A stretch of 64,000 nt of DNA from Cryptomeria japonica (Eukaryota; Streptophyta; Pinopsida; Cupressales; Cupressaceae), in assembly GCF_030272615.1 (NCBI RefSeq), contig NC_081408.1:337556793-337620792 (forward strand). The letters are read 5' to 3'. Made by a program: the position numbers and the translations under genes. The notes beneath the pieces were generated by a model. That model was not told the DNA's origin. It searched no databases and worked only from the letters and a program-made list of their open reading frames with translations. Positions 1-11,688 of the stretch are shown piece by piece. Numbering within the stretch: position 1 is the stretch's first letter; every line of letters starts with the position of its first letter.

Positions 1-397
1 AGAATGACAAGAACAAAACTGTATTCTCATCAATATGCAAAATGATCAACTGGATTAACCAATGCAATGAATATAGGCCTGCTTATATAGGCAAGGCCAT
101 ATGGATGTATGAGCACACAATTATGACATGTGGCTCAATGAGAAACAAGGGTAGGTAAGAAATACTAGGGGTAGGTAGGAGAAATAATATAATATTCCAC
201 AAGAGGTGGATGACCCACCAAATGTGGAGTGTAACAGCAAAATAAGACCACAAAAGGTGGAATTTCTCCTAAAACTCTATCCCTATGTGCACACTTCCCT
301 AAGTGTCTCAAATCCAAACTACGAAGAGATGCATTATCCTAAGTTAACTTAAGTAAAGTGTAATAATATCCAAAATGAATATTTATTTACACCAACA
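1..397 (-). repeat. Copia-1 3' LTR, truncated by the window edge
   Basis: It matches 6295-6692 at roughly 98% identity. In element orientation it begins TGTTGGTGTAAATAAA at position 397. Its 5' edge abuts the polypurine tract, so this is the 3' LTR. About 45 bases of its far end lie outside the window, judging by the other copy. A TATA-like CTATATAAGC lies at 81-90 on the minus strand. Confidence 0.92.
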
Positions 398-408
398 CCC
401 CCCCTTAA
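398..408 (-). other. Polypurine tract of Copia-1
   Basis: On the minus strand the sequence reads TTAAGGGGGGG directly before the TGTTGG start of the 3' LTR. This is the expected position of the RNase H-resistant primer for plus-strand DNA synthesis. Confidence 0.85.
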
Positions 409-721
409 GTGCAACTTAGGGGAATGAAGACTCAAGTCAACAATGCAAGATGGGTCCTAGCTACTAGGCCATGATAGGTACCCATGTACAATATACAAAT
501 GCAAGCAAAACCATGCAATGCAATCTCTCACAAATGGAGAAAGGGAGAAAACCCAGTGGGAAAAAAACTCCCCCCCAAAAGAGAGACGAATGTACAAAAG
601 ACTCTCAAAGAAGAAGGACAAAACCTCAAAGAGGAAAAAGTCCCCCCCATAAGAGAGGAAGGAGAAGTCAGCTGACCCCCCCTAATGACACATCCCACAC
701 CCCCAAGAGAGCTCTCAACTG

Positions 722-3700
722 CTAGAACTTACTCTTGGTGAAAGGTTTGGTGAATATGTCAGCAACTTGCTCTGCTGTAGGACAATACTACAAATCAATG
801 ACCTGCTCCTGAATGAGCTCTCGGATATAGTGCATATGAATCTTGATGTGTTTGGTCCACTGGTGCTGGACCGGGTTCTTCGAGATTGCAATAGCACTCT
901 AATTGTCGCAACGTAGAACTGTCGGCCATGGAGTGGTGAATCCAAACTCTGTGAGAATCTGCTGGAGCCAAACGGTCTCAGTCATTGCGTTAACAGTGCC
1001 TCGATACTCAGCCTCAGTCAAAGAGAGAGCAATAGCATGTTGCTTCTTGCTCTGCCAACAAATGGGGCCCGAACCAAGGTGAAAATTGTAACCAGAAGTA
1101 GACTTACGATCATCAAGATCGCCAACCCAATCGGAGTCTGTGTAACCAACCAAGCGAAGCCCTGTGCCTGCTGCATAGTGAATCCCATAGTGATGTATCC
1201 CTGGATGTAATGAAGGATGCATTTGGCCACTTTCCAATGAAGCTCATGTGGTTCCTGCATTAAGTGGGAAACCATGCCAACTGCAAATGAAATATCAGGG
1301 CGTGTATGAGTCAAGTAGATGAGACTACCCACAAGCTGACGATACAAGGTGGCATCAACTGGTGGAGAAGAACACTGAGCCTCAAGCTTGACTCTTGAAA
1401 GAAAGGGAGTCAGGGCAGGCTTACAATTAGCCATATGAAAGTGTGCAAGTAGATCAAGAACATACTTGGGATGCGATAGTGTAATCCTAGAAGGTGACTG
1501 TGAAATCTCTATCCCGAGAAAGTAGTGCAGAAGACCCAAGTCAGTCATAGCAAATTTGTCATGCAAAGCAGATTTGACCCTGCTAATGATGGATGTGGTA
1601 CTCCCTGTAATGATCAAGTCATCAACATAGAGCACAAGTATTAAGTGAGAGTCATCCTGTCGCAAAATATAGACACTCGGATCAAAATGACACCTGGTGA
1701 ACCCTGCGGAGAGAAGAAAGGAATCCATCTTGGCGTACCAAGCCCTGGGGGCCTGCTTAAGGCCATAGAGAGATTTCCTTAGTCTGCAAACTAAGGAAGT
1801 ATCCTGGATGAAACCTTGTGGCTGCTCCATATAAATCTCCTCATCAAGATCACCATGAAGAAAAGCACTCTTCACATCCATCTGATGTACAACACAACCA
1901 TGAGCTGCAGCAATAGCAAGTGTCAAGCGAATGGAGTTCATCTTGGTTACAGGTGCAAAGGTCTCAGTATAGTCAACACCTGCAACCTACGAGAAACCTT
2001 TCGCAACAAGCTGAGCCTTATACTTATCCACACTACCATTCGTTCCAAACTTGGTCTGATAGATCCACTTACATTGAACCATCTTTCTCCGCTTAGGGAG
2101 ATGGACTAAATCCCATGTGTTGTTCCTCATCAAGGAACTATACTCTTCCTCCATAGCTTGGTCCCACTCAGGAACCCCTGATGCTTCCCTAAATGTCTGT
2201 GGATCGGAAGCGGTTGCAATGAATGCATGTGGAAGATCTTGATGCTATGATCGAGTTCTCTGTGTATCTAAAGGATCCCCAACAAGAGAACCCGTGGACT
2301 CAAGTGTCTGTTGAGCCCAATGAGGTGGAGGTGGAGGTGGAGAACAAGGCTCCTCAACTGCAAGTGGACCCTGTGGAGGTGTAACCCTGCAAGTCGGAGT
2401 TGAAGAAGTCTCATCATCTGAATCACTAACATCACTATCCACAATGGAGGAAGGTGGAGGAGGTAGAGAGGCTAAGCTAGGAGAGCTTTCCTCAAAGTGA
2501 ACACTCCTCTCAATGAACACCTCATGTGTCTTAGGATCCATGAATCTGTATACCTTAACACCCTCAGGATATCCAACAAATATGCAAGGCCGACTCTGTG
2601 GTTCCAATGCCTTGCGTTTCTGCGGAGGTATGCGAGCCCATGTTGGACACCCAAAGACTCTGAAATGTCTCACAATTGGTTTCCTACCAGCCCAAGCCTC
2701 AAAAGGAGTAATACCTTACAAAGCTTTGTGAGGAACCCGATTCTAGATGTGTGTGGCACAACTGATAGCCTCGGCCCAAAAGGCAGGATCAAGAGATCGT
2801 GCATGAATCATACATCTAGCCATTTCTTTGAGAGTTCTATTCTTGCGTTCTGCAATTCCGTTCTGCTGTGGAGTGTATGCTACAGAATGCTGAAGATCAA
2901 TCCCCTCAAATGTACAAAAATCCTCAAGCCTCTTGTTCACATATTCCCTTCCATTATCTGTACGAAGAATCTTGACCACTTTCCTGGATTGCTTCTCCAC
3001 ATGAGTCTTGAAGTCCTGAAATCTGTCAAATACTTCACTCTTATGAATGAGAAAGTAGACCCAAGTGAAGCGGGAGTAGTCATCAAAGAAGGTGAGGACA
3101 TAGCGGGCCTTACTAAATGAAGGTGCTGGAAATGGACCTGCTACATCACTGTGAACAAGTTGAAGAACTTCCAAAGCTCTCTAAGCTTTCCCCTTATCAA
3201 AATTCTCTTCGGGATGCTTGCCCATGGAACAACCTAAACATACACCCTCTGAAAAACTAATTTGAGGTAGACCTGTGACCATGTATTTAGTACTGAGTTG
3301 CTGAAGATAGCGGTAGTTGAGGTGACCAAACCGCTCAAGCCATAGCTTACTTCCTGAATTTGAATGAGTAAGCAAGGCCCTAGAAGGTGAACTTGGCACA
3401 AAGTGGGAGAATGAATAAAGCCTTGAGTTGTCATTGACTTGTCCCATTGCTACCAAGGCATCATCATCAAGTTCCTTTACCACAACTAAATCTGGTGTAA
3501 ACTCAACCTTTTTCCCATTCCCATAATGAGTGATTTGGTAGATAGAGAGAAGGTTGGTAGACAAGTTAGGAACATAGAGAACATTCTCAAATGTTCCATC
3601 ATCCATGTCAACTGAACCTTTCCCTTCAACCTCTACTTGTGTATCATCACCTATGTAAATGTGAGGTACCTTAGATGGCTCCAATGAAGAAAACTGCTCC

Positions 3701-3741
3701 TTTGTACAACCCATGTGATATGAGGCACCTGAGTCAAGTAT
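722..3741 (-). pseudogene. Copia-1 pol: protease, integrase, reverse transcriptase, RNase H (broken)
   Basis: This is the polyprotein part that processes, copies and integrates the element. Domain order is protease (DSGASYHM, near 3718-3735), integrase (HSDVAGP, TDNGREY, NGIAERKNR, about 2750-3170), reverse transcriptase (MDVKSAFLHGDL, then LYVDDLIITG, about 1240-1940), and RNase H (YTDSDWVGDLDDRKSTSGY, SLTEAEYRG, about 900-1200). The frame continues from gag. Nonsense codons, given by first base on the minus strand, are TAG at 3744, 3183, 2745, 2247, 1989, 901, 790 and 724, and TAA at 2718; the one at 724 could be the true end. At several of them the family has glutamine, for example KGFSQ and CDNQSAI. 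A frameshift near 1200 separates reverse transcriptase from RNase H. The catalytic residues are otherwise present. Non-functional copy. Confidence 0.92.
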
Positions 3742-4737
3742 CTAGTGCTGTGAAGAACCTGTTGTAGCCACAAATGCTTGCCCTTTTCCCTTAGACTGTG
3801 AGGAAGAGGAAGGAGATGAATCCTTCTTTGTGTAGGCGGATGGCAAGTTGATGTTGTTTTTCTTAAGAAGATTAGTTAACTCATCAACTTGCTTTGCATG
3901 GCATCGATGCTCATCATGACCATACTTCTTGCAATATGCACAAGTTGGTTTATCCTTCTCAGGTGGTGTCCCCTTCTTGGAAGAGGATGAAAAATCGCCT
4001 TGTGATGGAGAGGATGATTGTCCTTTTTCCTGTTGTGGCTTAGACTTAGAGTGCTTCTTCTTCTTGTTGGAATCTTTGCCTTGACTTCCTTGATTCCCTT
4101 GATTTGCCACCAAAGCCTTGGACTTTGAAGACTTGAGAAGTCCCATGTTCAACAACTTAGATTGTTCCAATATTAACATCTCTGTGAAAGCATCAAATGA
4201 AGGCATAACATAGGAACTCCCCACTATCAAATGATGAATTTGGAAGCTAGACACAAATGCTGCATATTCTGGTGCAAGCTTGTCCAACAAGTTGAATATC
4301 AACTGAGCATCCTTTTTGTCAATTCCACAATCCTTAAGCTTTGCTCTTAGCTCATTTGCTTTGGTGACATAATCTTGGATTGTATCAAAGCTCTTGGGAT
4401 CGAAGTTGGTGAGCTCATTGTTGATCTTATAGCCTCCGATTTCATCAACTTGACCATACAATTTCTGAAACATATCCCAAGCCTCTTTGATTGTTTTACA
4501 CTTCTCAATGTGAAAAATGAGGTCATCTAATACATACTTGCACAAAGTTCCAAGAGCCATGCAATTCTTTGTGAGCCATTCTAATTGAGCATTTGGATCA
4601 GGCTTAGGATCAGGTGGTGTTGCTATTGTTCCATCTATGTAATGTGTGAGACCCTTTTCCATTAATTTACTCCATACTTTAATTTTCCATGATGCATAAT
4701 TATGTGGAGTTAAAGGTGGAAATTTATGAGGACTCAT
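3742..4737 (-). pseudogene. Copia-1 gag (capsid/nucleocapsid)
   Basis: A frame of about 331 codons from the methionine of MSPHKFPPLTPHNYASWKIK. I prefer this start over the one 15 codons upstream because copia gags open with this type of motif. The N-terminal two thirds match the UBN2-type copia gag fold (NYASWKIKVWSKL, AWDMFQKLYG). A Lys/Ser-rich linker follows, then one CCHC zinc knuckle, CAYCKKYGHDEHRC, near residue 285, which would bind the element RNA. The frame ends at a TAG just before the protease motif DSGASYHM. In this family gag and pol are normally one polyprotein, so this stop is probably a mutation rather than a real gag terminus. Confidence 0.88.
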
Positions 4738-5901
4738 TGCAACAAAAATGGAAAGAGCACAAAGAGAGGCACAATCACACAAGACACCCCCCCAAATTCA
4801 CTCAATCAAAGAACCCCCCCCCAAAAGTGATGATTTGACACTTTATACTTAGTGCATATACAATGGGCCACTTGCAAAAAATGGCAAAGTGGACTTCTGA
4901 TTAAAATTTTACAACTGCCTCATTAAGGCCAAAAGAGACTCAAACTAATAATGCAAGAGATCTAAACTAAGATCCAAGCACTTTACAAGTACCTAATAGG
5001 CCAAATAAGACCAATATCTGAAAGTACAATTTTCACTCAAAATATCTAAAATCTGATCATAGATTATGAAATTAGACAAAAAAATATGCACTTTAAAAAA
5101 AAACGGCACATGAAAAAGAGGTCGTATGAGCTCAAACGAGGTCTTTGAAGTTGTAGAATTGAGGATTAGACAGATACAACTGAGAGAATCCAAAAATTTC
5201 GAAAAACCTGTGCACCAAAATTAGAAAATAACCACACCACTGCAAAGATCACGAAATTTTAGCCCATTTCAAAAAAAAAAAGCACCAAAAAGGAGCAAAA
5301 ATGAGCAAGATATGGCCTTTCAAAGTTGGACTGCAAAACTGAAAAGTGCAATGGAGAGGGGGTCAAAAAATTTCAAAAGTCTGCTGATGTAGCGCTGATG
5401 TCAGCAAATGACAGGCTTAAATTTGACGCCCATCTCGCCATCACAAAAATGTCATCTCTCCCCTGTGTGGCATCCGTACTGTATGGACATGCTGACTGTG
5501 CAAACTGATGTGGCGGTTGTACTGTGGCAGGCAGATGTGGCGTACGGATCTGACACGATAGAGATTATGTGTCCACGGGCCAGTGGCCTCCTGCCATGTG
5601 GCGGATGTGGGTCACTAGTTAAAAAATTGCCAGCGGGAGGGAAGCGTTACCGGAAGGTGTGGGTGGCGGCCGGTGGGGTCCCGGCGGCGCAGGAGTTGGG
5701 CGGCGCAGGAGGTACACGGCGGTGGCGGGACATGGCATCAACGGAAGGTGCACGGCGGCAGTGGCGGCTCCGACAGTGCAGCAGGAAGGAAAGGTGTCGT
5801 CAGCAGGAGGTACACGATGTGACAGAGGCCGGAGCGGGCACAAAGACCGGGGAGTACGGGCGGCACAACCTGCAAACGACAGAGTACGGAAAGCACGGGG
5901 T

Positions 5902-5919
5902 GGGGGTCTGCGGACCCCC
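5902..5919. repeat. Perfect GC hairpin GGGGGTC-TGCG-GACCCCC
   Basis: A 7-bp perfect stem with a TGCG loop sits at the edge of the GC island. On the plus strand it is followed within a few bases by long T runs. This mimics a factor-independent terminator, but the host is eukaryotic and the element is transcribed from the other strand. Its role is unknown. Confidence 0.6.
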
Positions 5920-5925
5920 AAAAAA

Positions 5926-6057
5926 TATTTTTTTTGTTTTTTTTTGAATTTTTTTTTATTCGCTTTTTTTTTTTTGAATTTTTCCAAAAAAATTTTTGAT
6001 CACCCCATTTTTTTTCTAATTTTTTTTTTTTTTTAGAAAATATGATTTTTTTTTGAA
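5926..6057. repeat. T-rich homopolymer tract in the Copia-1 leader
   Basis: Runs of T interrupted by short GAA, CCAAAAAA and GATCACCCCA stretches. In the element's RNA sense this is an A-rich tract. It could be a slippage-prone remnant of an inserted poly(A) tail, but no retroposed body is recognisable next to it. Confidence 0.6.
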
Positions 6058-6249
6058 ATCCGTACAATAATAGCCAAAATGGGAAAAAAAATTTCTCACC
6101 AAAATAGGTCGACTTTATAGTTGAAATTCATGGAAACAACCTCCTAGATTCAACGGTGATGTCCAAATCGCTGTATGACGCCCCCAAAAAATGAAGATCC
6201 CCAAATCCGAAAATTGAAGCCTTCCATGATGTCTCCAAAAACCAATCAA

Positions 6250-6692
6250 TGAGCCAAGATCAAGGGCACAATGAAAAGCATAAAAAGAGACAATAGAATG
6301 ACAAGAACAAAACTGTATTCTCATCAATATGCAAAATGATCAACTAGATTAACCAATACAATGGATATAGGCCTGCTTATATAGGCAAGGCCATATGGAT
6401 GTACGAGCACACAATTATGACATGTGGCTCAATGAGAAACAAGGGTAGGTAAGAAATACTAGGGGTAGGTACGAGAAATAATATAATATTCCACAAGAGG
6501 TGGATGACCCACCGAATGTGGAGTGTAACAGCAAAATAAGACCACAAAAGGTGGAATTTCTCCTACAAGCTCTATCCCTATGTGCACACTTCCCTAAGTG
6601 TCTCAAATCCAAACTACGAAGAGATGCATTATCCTAAGTTAACTTAAGTAAAGTGTAATAATATCCAAAATGAATATTTATTTACACCAACA
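6250..6692 (-). repeat. Copia-1 5' LTR
   Basis: A 443-bp LTR that starts TGTTGGTG at 6692 in element orientation and probably ends CTTGGCTCA at 6250. The outer edge is fixed by comparison with 1-397 and with the inverted-orientation copy at 11689-12139. The inner edge is inferred from a terminal CA and is less sure, because the related LTR at 12139 ends differently. Confidence 0.88.
6375..6385 (-). promoter_or_regulatory. TATA box in the Copia-1 5' LTR
   Basis: The minus strand reads CCTATATAAGC, about 305 bp into the LTR and before the expected RNA start. It is conserved in all three LTR copies in the window (81-90, here, and 11996-12005), which supports a core promoter role. Confidence 0.6.
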
Positions 6693-7944
6693 CATGGAAA
6701 ATTCAATATGCACTCTACAACAACATGTAGTGTGTGAATTATTTATCTCAACATAAAAGGGTTTCGACAGTTCAAAAACCTTTGACTAATTATTATTTGA
6801 GGATAGGTTTGAATGAATTTCTCATAAAATTGTGTTTGAGTCATATCCAAAAAGTGTTTTGGATGTAGCCCACAATTTCTTGATCCAATTGGCCTTCTAA
6901 CAACATCTCTTTGATTGAGCGAAACTCTTGTGTTGTCATGCCAAAAAATTTCAATTAATTGTCTTAATACATAACAACAACCTTGTTTTTCTAGGGAAGT
7001 CTACCTGAAAAATGCCCAAAGAGAATTATTGTTAGGATCTTCAATTTCACACCTCCCTAAGGCCTGGTGTAGTGTTGTTCTACTTATCTTTAATGAATTA
7101 CTTGTTTTTCTTATTAAATGAGACTTTTTAGTTTGCTTGCTCATTATGGTTGATGTAAGAACACGTCAAGTAATGTTTGCATCTTTTTAAAGTGTGATGT
7201 TAAACCAATTTCTTGATACACATCAAATAGATTTCTTACTATAGTTTTTTCATTATTATTTTCAGATGATCTTATGCCAATAATTTTCATTCTCTCTAAA
7301 ATTCTATTTTTTTTTTTTATCATTTCAACAAATAATTGGCATCTTTTGGTTTGATTTAAGCTCTTAGAATAATTTTTTTATATTCTATTAGCCATTATTT
7401 GACAAGTATGTTTAGAAATTTTATTGGGCATTGGCTTCAAAATATTTTTATCAATGTCAATTATATACTTTGGTTTTCTGTGAATAATTATAGGAGGTGT
7501 TAATATTGGTGCATGTTCTTGGCTTGCATTAAGTATATTTGTTTGATAATTGATTAGCACTTGTTCTTGGTTTGCATTTGATTCAATTATCCATGTAATT
7601 GAGTTGGTGTAGATGGTGTACCTTATCCTCCCAATTTTCTCATTTCACATAATCTTTTCATGTGCTTCCTTTGCCTTTCCTTTGCTTGTTCCTTCCCAAA
7701 ATGAATATGAGTTGTTCTAAATAACATCATATATGCTAGTAAATATTATACGAATTAAACAAACAAAACATTTCATAAAACTATGTAAACCAATGAATTT
7801 GAAAATGAAAAGCATAAAAAAACAAAAAAAATATTGAAAAATCAAACTAATTATGTATTTCAATCATTTGAAATCATATAAAACAAAATTAATCTTACAC
7901 TATCCGAGAATGTCAGGGTGAAGACATAGTTATAGTGGGTCCTT
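6693..7944. other. Unassigned region with weak minus-strand coding traces
   Basis: No intact gene. The minus strand at about 7180-7740 reads as short open pieces rich in Lys, Arg and Gln, broken by stops; one open stretch of 60 codons lies at 7378-7560. The composition suggests an eroded transposase-like or DNA-binding protein, but I cannot match it to a named family. The first ten bases (CATGGAAAAT) are repeated at 11679-11688, next to another copy of the same LTR. Confidence 0.3.
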
Positions 7945-8269
7945 CACTAGAAATTGTTTTTTGACTGCTACGAAGCCACCTATAGTGACAAAAACCCAAT
8001 TTGGGTATTGAAACTATAGACACAGAGAGATACAGAGTGTTTCAACATCTATAGTGACTAGAACTCGATAGTGATTTTGACACTATAGACAGAGAGACAA
8101 AGGGAGTCTATAGTGACCAAAACTTGATCAGGGTCTTGACACTATAGACAAAGGGAGTGCATTGCAACATCTATAGTGACCAAAACCTGATTGGGGTTTT
8201 GACACTATAGACAAAGAGAGAGAGGGAGTCTATAGTGACAAAAAATTGATTGGGGTTTTGAAACTATAG
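7945..8269. mobile_element. Possible CACTA-type transposon terminus with subterminal hairpin array
   Basis: CACTAGAAATTG at 7945 resembles the terminal inverted repeat of plant CACTA (En/Spm) transposons. It is followed by five imperfect palindromes at 7980, 8049, 8108, 8171 and 8230. Each is 40 bp, begins CTATAGTGAC or close to it, and ends ACTATAG. Subterminal clusters of short inverted repeats are characteristic of CACTA elements, where the transposase binds. I found no matching right terminus or transposase, so this would be a solo end or a non-autonomous remnant. A simple palindromic satellite is the alternative. Confidence 0.4.
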
Positions 8270-8531
8270 AGAGAGAGATAGAGAGGGGGAAGGGAGAGGA
8301 GGGAGAGAGAGTTTGAGGGAGAGGGAGGTTTAGTGAGAGATAGAGAGGGGGAAGGGAGAGGAGGGATAAAGGTACTATAGAGAGAGAGATAGAGAGGGGG
8401 AAGGGAGAGGAGGGAGAGAGAGTTTGAGGGAGAGGGAGGTTTAGTGAGAGATAGAGAGGGGGAAGGGAGAGGAGGGATAAAGGTTGAGTGAGAGATAGAG
8501 AGTGGGAAGGGATAGGAGCAAGAGAGAGGTT

Positions 8532-8616
<85 letters not shown>

Positions 8617-8640
8617 AAGGGAGAGGAGGGAGAGATAGAT
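8263..8640. repeat. Purine-rich minisatellite and (TG)13(AG)28 microsatellite
   Basis: Two copies of a purine-rich unit of about 111 bp begin at 8263 and 8374 (each starts ACTATAGAGAGAG). They are followed by a degenerate third stretch, (TG)13 at 8531-8556, and (AG)28 at 8557-8613. Nearly every base from 8262 to 8525 on the plus strand is A or G. Such tracts can form triplex DNA and are mutable in copy number. Confidence 0.85.
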
Positions 8641-8725
8641 ATATAGATATAGATATATGAATATATGTATCCTATATATATGAAACTATATATGAATATA
8701 TGTATGTTTACATATATGAATATAA

Positions 8726-8870
8726 ATGAGCATAACTCGATCAGATTTTTAACGAATAAAAAGCCCGATCGAGTTTCTAAGCAAATAAAAACCTAATTAG
8801 GTTATTAAAAAAATAAAAGCCCAATCAAATTATTTAAAAAATAAAACCCTGATCGGGTTACAAGTTGTAA
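8726..8870. repeat. Short tandem array with GATCGGG palindrome cores
   Basis: About five degenerate units of 30-36 bp. Each has an A-rich arm ending ATAAAA and a core related to CCCGATCGGGTT, for example near 8769, 8801 and 8850. The core resembles the centre of the hairpins at 7980-8269 (CCTGATTGGGG), so both arrays may derive from one element. Confidence 0.55.
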
Positions 8871-9728
8871 TTAGCCTTGGATAGCAAGGCTAAGGTTTGG
8901 GGGTTTCATTTGCCTCCTTTTTATGTGTTTTCTTCTTCAAATCTGATTACTCAACTTCCTCGTCATCAAGTTTACACATTATCAAGTGGGTATTTGTAAA
9001 ACTACCACCATCATTTCACATGTCTTCTAAGCTTTCTATGCACATTTAAAAAAAAAAATTTGAACAACATTAATATATTATTATTTTTATTTCTTTTACT
9101 AATGTCTCTAGAGTTCTCAAAGACAAACGTGTACCATTTTTTTAATAACTTTTGAACTACTTTCCCAAATTTGAAGTAAATTATATATTATTGTTCTACA
9201 TTTCATTATTTACACTTCTAAAAAAACAAAATTGAATTTTTGATTATTTTGGTGTAAGTTATGTGGCGTGCATGAACAAGTACCTAATTTTCAGGATGCG
9301 TCCACTTCAAAAAATCATTAAAAAGAAAATCAACAAAAAAATCATAACTTCTAGTTCTCACCCTTAACTATCTTTCTAACAAAGGGTTTTTCAAAATACT
9401 AAATGGAACTATAACTTTTGTGATGTGCATGTTAGACACTATGTTATGTTTTTCTGAAAAAAACAAGAACACTTTTGTGTGTGCAAAATATTAGACCCCC
9501 TTAATCTTATCCAATTTTGAAAAAATTAAGTTGTTTGGAAACTAGATTTAGAGTACTACAATTTTTTGCTTTGGGTATCTTCAAATTTTGAGTGGACGAT
9601 TCTCAAATTTCTCCTCCAAGTTCAAGTTTAGTTGATTTTAAAAAAATGGCCACTTATACCCCCCTTTTTTCACTATCTTGGTGCACGTACCCATATTTTT
9701 GATGTGACTAATGTTAAACACTTCTAGA
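8871..9728. other. AT-rich spacer, nothing recognised
   Basis: No frame above about 50 codons looks protein-like, and no LTR edge or inverted repeat stands out. The stretch ends where the minus-strand family F LTR begins. Confidence 0.4.
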
Positions 9729-10974
9729 TGTTGAGAGGGGAGGGTGAATCAACATATATTAAAACTTGACCAATTAAATTATTCACTTTTCATTTATTCT
9801 AGTTACCACATATGAAGAAGTATAGAACTGAGAAACACAAATGTAATCACACATGAACACCAAGATGCTACATGAAAAAACCAATGAGGGAAAAGCCACG
9901 GTGAGATCTATCCCACTATATGATGAAACATGTTACAACATTTCTAGGCTAGAGGCCAAGAAGCTCACGAACCTTGATAATGACTTGCAAAACTAAGGCA
10001 CACAACCTTAGGGAAAGATACAAAGGACTTTCATTATTGAGACACACAATATCAAGGCAAGATATAAAGAATTGCACAAGCTACCAAAAAGGACTTAATA
10101 TCTTCCAATAGGTACAGAGAAATGATGAATTAAAATGAATAAGATCTCTTGAACATGAAATTGTCCTTGAACCGCTATGTCAAGAAAATAATATCATGGA
10201 AAACACATCTGACTTCACTTACTGTAACAAAACACTATTATATTAAAGATATGATCACCAAAGCTCATCACAAATTGAATTTTATACTTCTACATGACAT
10301 ATACTTGCACATCATCCATAATCACTTCACATCAATCTACACCCTAACTCAAACATCCACACATCTATATATGCTAGGTTATTTGTTGAAAGCCTCAACT
10401 AGGTCGAGCACAAACATAATATTCATGAATTATATAAAATTAGCCACTCAGACCAATAACATATAGTGAAGTCCTCTAGGAGATAAAGGGGACCTAAACA
10501 CATCACAAGACATCTCTCCAAGTTGATTATGATGAAACCCACATAATAATAGAACCTCCCAAGTGGGCATCAAATACAATGTGTAGAAAAGTAATAATGC
10601 TTAATAAACAGTTGGTCTAAAAACATCGCCCAATGAAAATTACTCAATATGATTCTACATACACCATAGTGAGATCCATATCAATGTTCTAACTTATTCT
10701 CCAATGCATATCCCCACAAAAAGAGCATGATCCAAATAAGATAAACTGACTGACTTGGCCAAAGACCAGCACAATTGACAATGTCAAACATAAAACAACA
10801 TAACTTCACTTGCCGATCAAACTAACACAAGAAAACTAAACTAGAACATTGTATAGAACAAATTAACATGTCCTTCAAGGCATAAAATTTCAATCAACAT
10901 ATTTGAGAACTGTAAAGCATTCTCTAGACTAGTCCCAATGGAGAAAGAGATTAACAAAGGTTAGTATTGTTTAC
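9729..10974 (-). repeat. LTR of family F (copia-type), minus strand, 5' truncated
   Basis: It is the inverted counterpart of 16138-17475; for example, the block around 10200-10470 is the reverse complement of 17000-17300. In its own orientation it ends ATTCACCCTCCCCTCTCAACA, a common end of copia-type plant LTRs, at 9729. Its first 400 or so bases are missing at 10974, where the family D LTR begins. Open frames inside it are not conserved as protein and are LTR shadows. Confidence 0.7.
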
Positions 10975-11688
10975 TGTAGTGCCCCTCCCTGATTCATCTT
11001 TCCTTTTTGCACTTCGATAGACTATATTGCTATAGCATAGACTACTTTGAGATGCTTTTGATAGATGTTTATAGATTTGGTTATGTTTGGGTGCTTCATA
11101 GTTGATGACAAACATGTTATATTGCACTTTATATTATGATTTCATGGGGATGATGATGATATTCATAGACTATTATAATGATGGACTCTTATTTGATGAT
11201 CTTTATGTGCTCATGTCTTATGTGTGGATTATATTTATGATGATTGGATGATATATTATGATGTACTAACCCTATTTCATGATTATAATTCTATGCGATG
11301 TCTTGACGATTATATTGTGTGACTATTTTTCGTGAGTAGAGATGATGTCATATCATTCATTGTGAGCATGATATGCCATTGCGATTCTCTATCACTTGTC
11401 TTCTTATATTATGTATATGTGTTATATATGTTGTGTTTAGTATTTGATGTAGGTTTGCAGGTATGAAACATCAACTCCACCTAGCTTTATAGGTCTGAGT
11501 GTGTCTTTATCCCAATGGCAAGTTGTCAGAGATGACATAGTTTCCCTCACACACTTTAGGTCTAAGTTGTGTACCTTGTCAATTGCGCCATGACTCAAGT
11601 CGAGGTTAGAGTCTTGTGTTGTGTTCGTTCTCGTTGGCGTAAGATGTTATGAGTATATTTCTTTCAAAAAAAGGGTTACATGGAAAAT

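Larger units (their letters stand above)
4738..6249 (-). other. Copia-1 leader between 5' LTR and gag
   Basis: About 1.5 kb without a credible protein. Three compositional zones are visible. Next to gag is a zone with C-runs. At about 5500-5920 is a GC-rich island with many GGCGGC-type triplets. At about 5926-6057 is a nearly pure T stretch. The leader is long for a copia element. Short open frames across the GC island appear on both strands and look like by-products of composition. I see no canonical primer binding site next to the LTR edge at 6250. Confidence 0.6.
1..6692 (-). mobile_element. Ty1/copia LTR retrotransposon (Copia-1), nearly complete
   Basis: Reading on the minus strand the order is 5' LTR, long leader, gag, protease, integrase, reverse transcriptase, RNase H, polypurine tract, 3' LTR. 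Integrase lies before reverse transcriptase, which defines Ty1/copia. The two LTRs differ by about seven substitutions and one 1-bp indel over about 397 aligned bases by eye, so the insertion is fairly young. The 3' LTR runs off the window start, so the second target-site duplication is not visible; the right flank begins CATGG. No standard tRNA primer site is visible inside the 5' LTR, which may be decay or a leader replacement. Gag and pol share one frame, with about eight nonsense codons and one frameshift, so this copy cannot encode a full polyprotein. Confidence 0.93.

Noticed and set aside
5902-5950. Intrinsic-terminator-like hairpin plus T run
   Set aside because: The context is a eukaryotic retrotransposon transcribed from the other strand; bacterial-type termination does not apply.
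5408-6067. Overlapping frames of 109-179 codons on both strands in the GC island
   Set aside because: Open on both strands because of GC-rich and homopolymer composition; no domain, and they run into the T tract.
6415-6612. Identical 65-codon frames at 6415-6612 and 11769-11966
   Set aside because: They are the same segment of the copia LTR in two orientations, not a gene.
7980-8270. CRISPR-like array
   Set aside because: The units are palindromic, diverge from each other, have irregular short spacers, and the host is a plant.
10149-10466. A 105-codon frame
   Set aside because: Its reverse complement recurs at 17005-17305 as LTR DNA with unrelated reading, so it is a shadow in family F LTRs.
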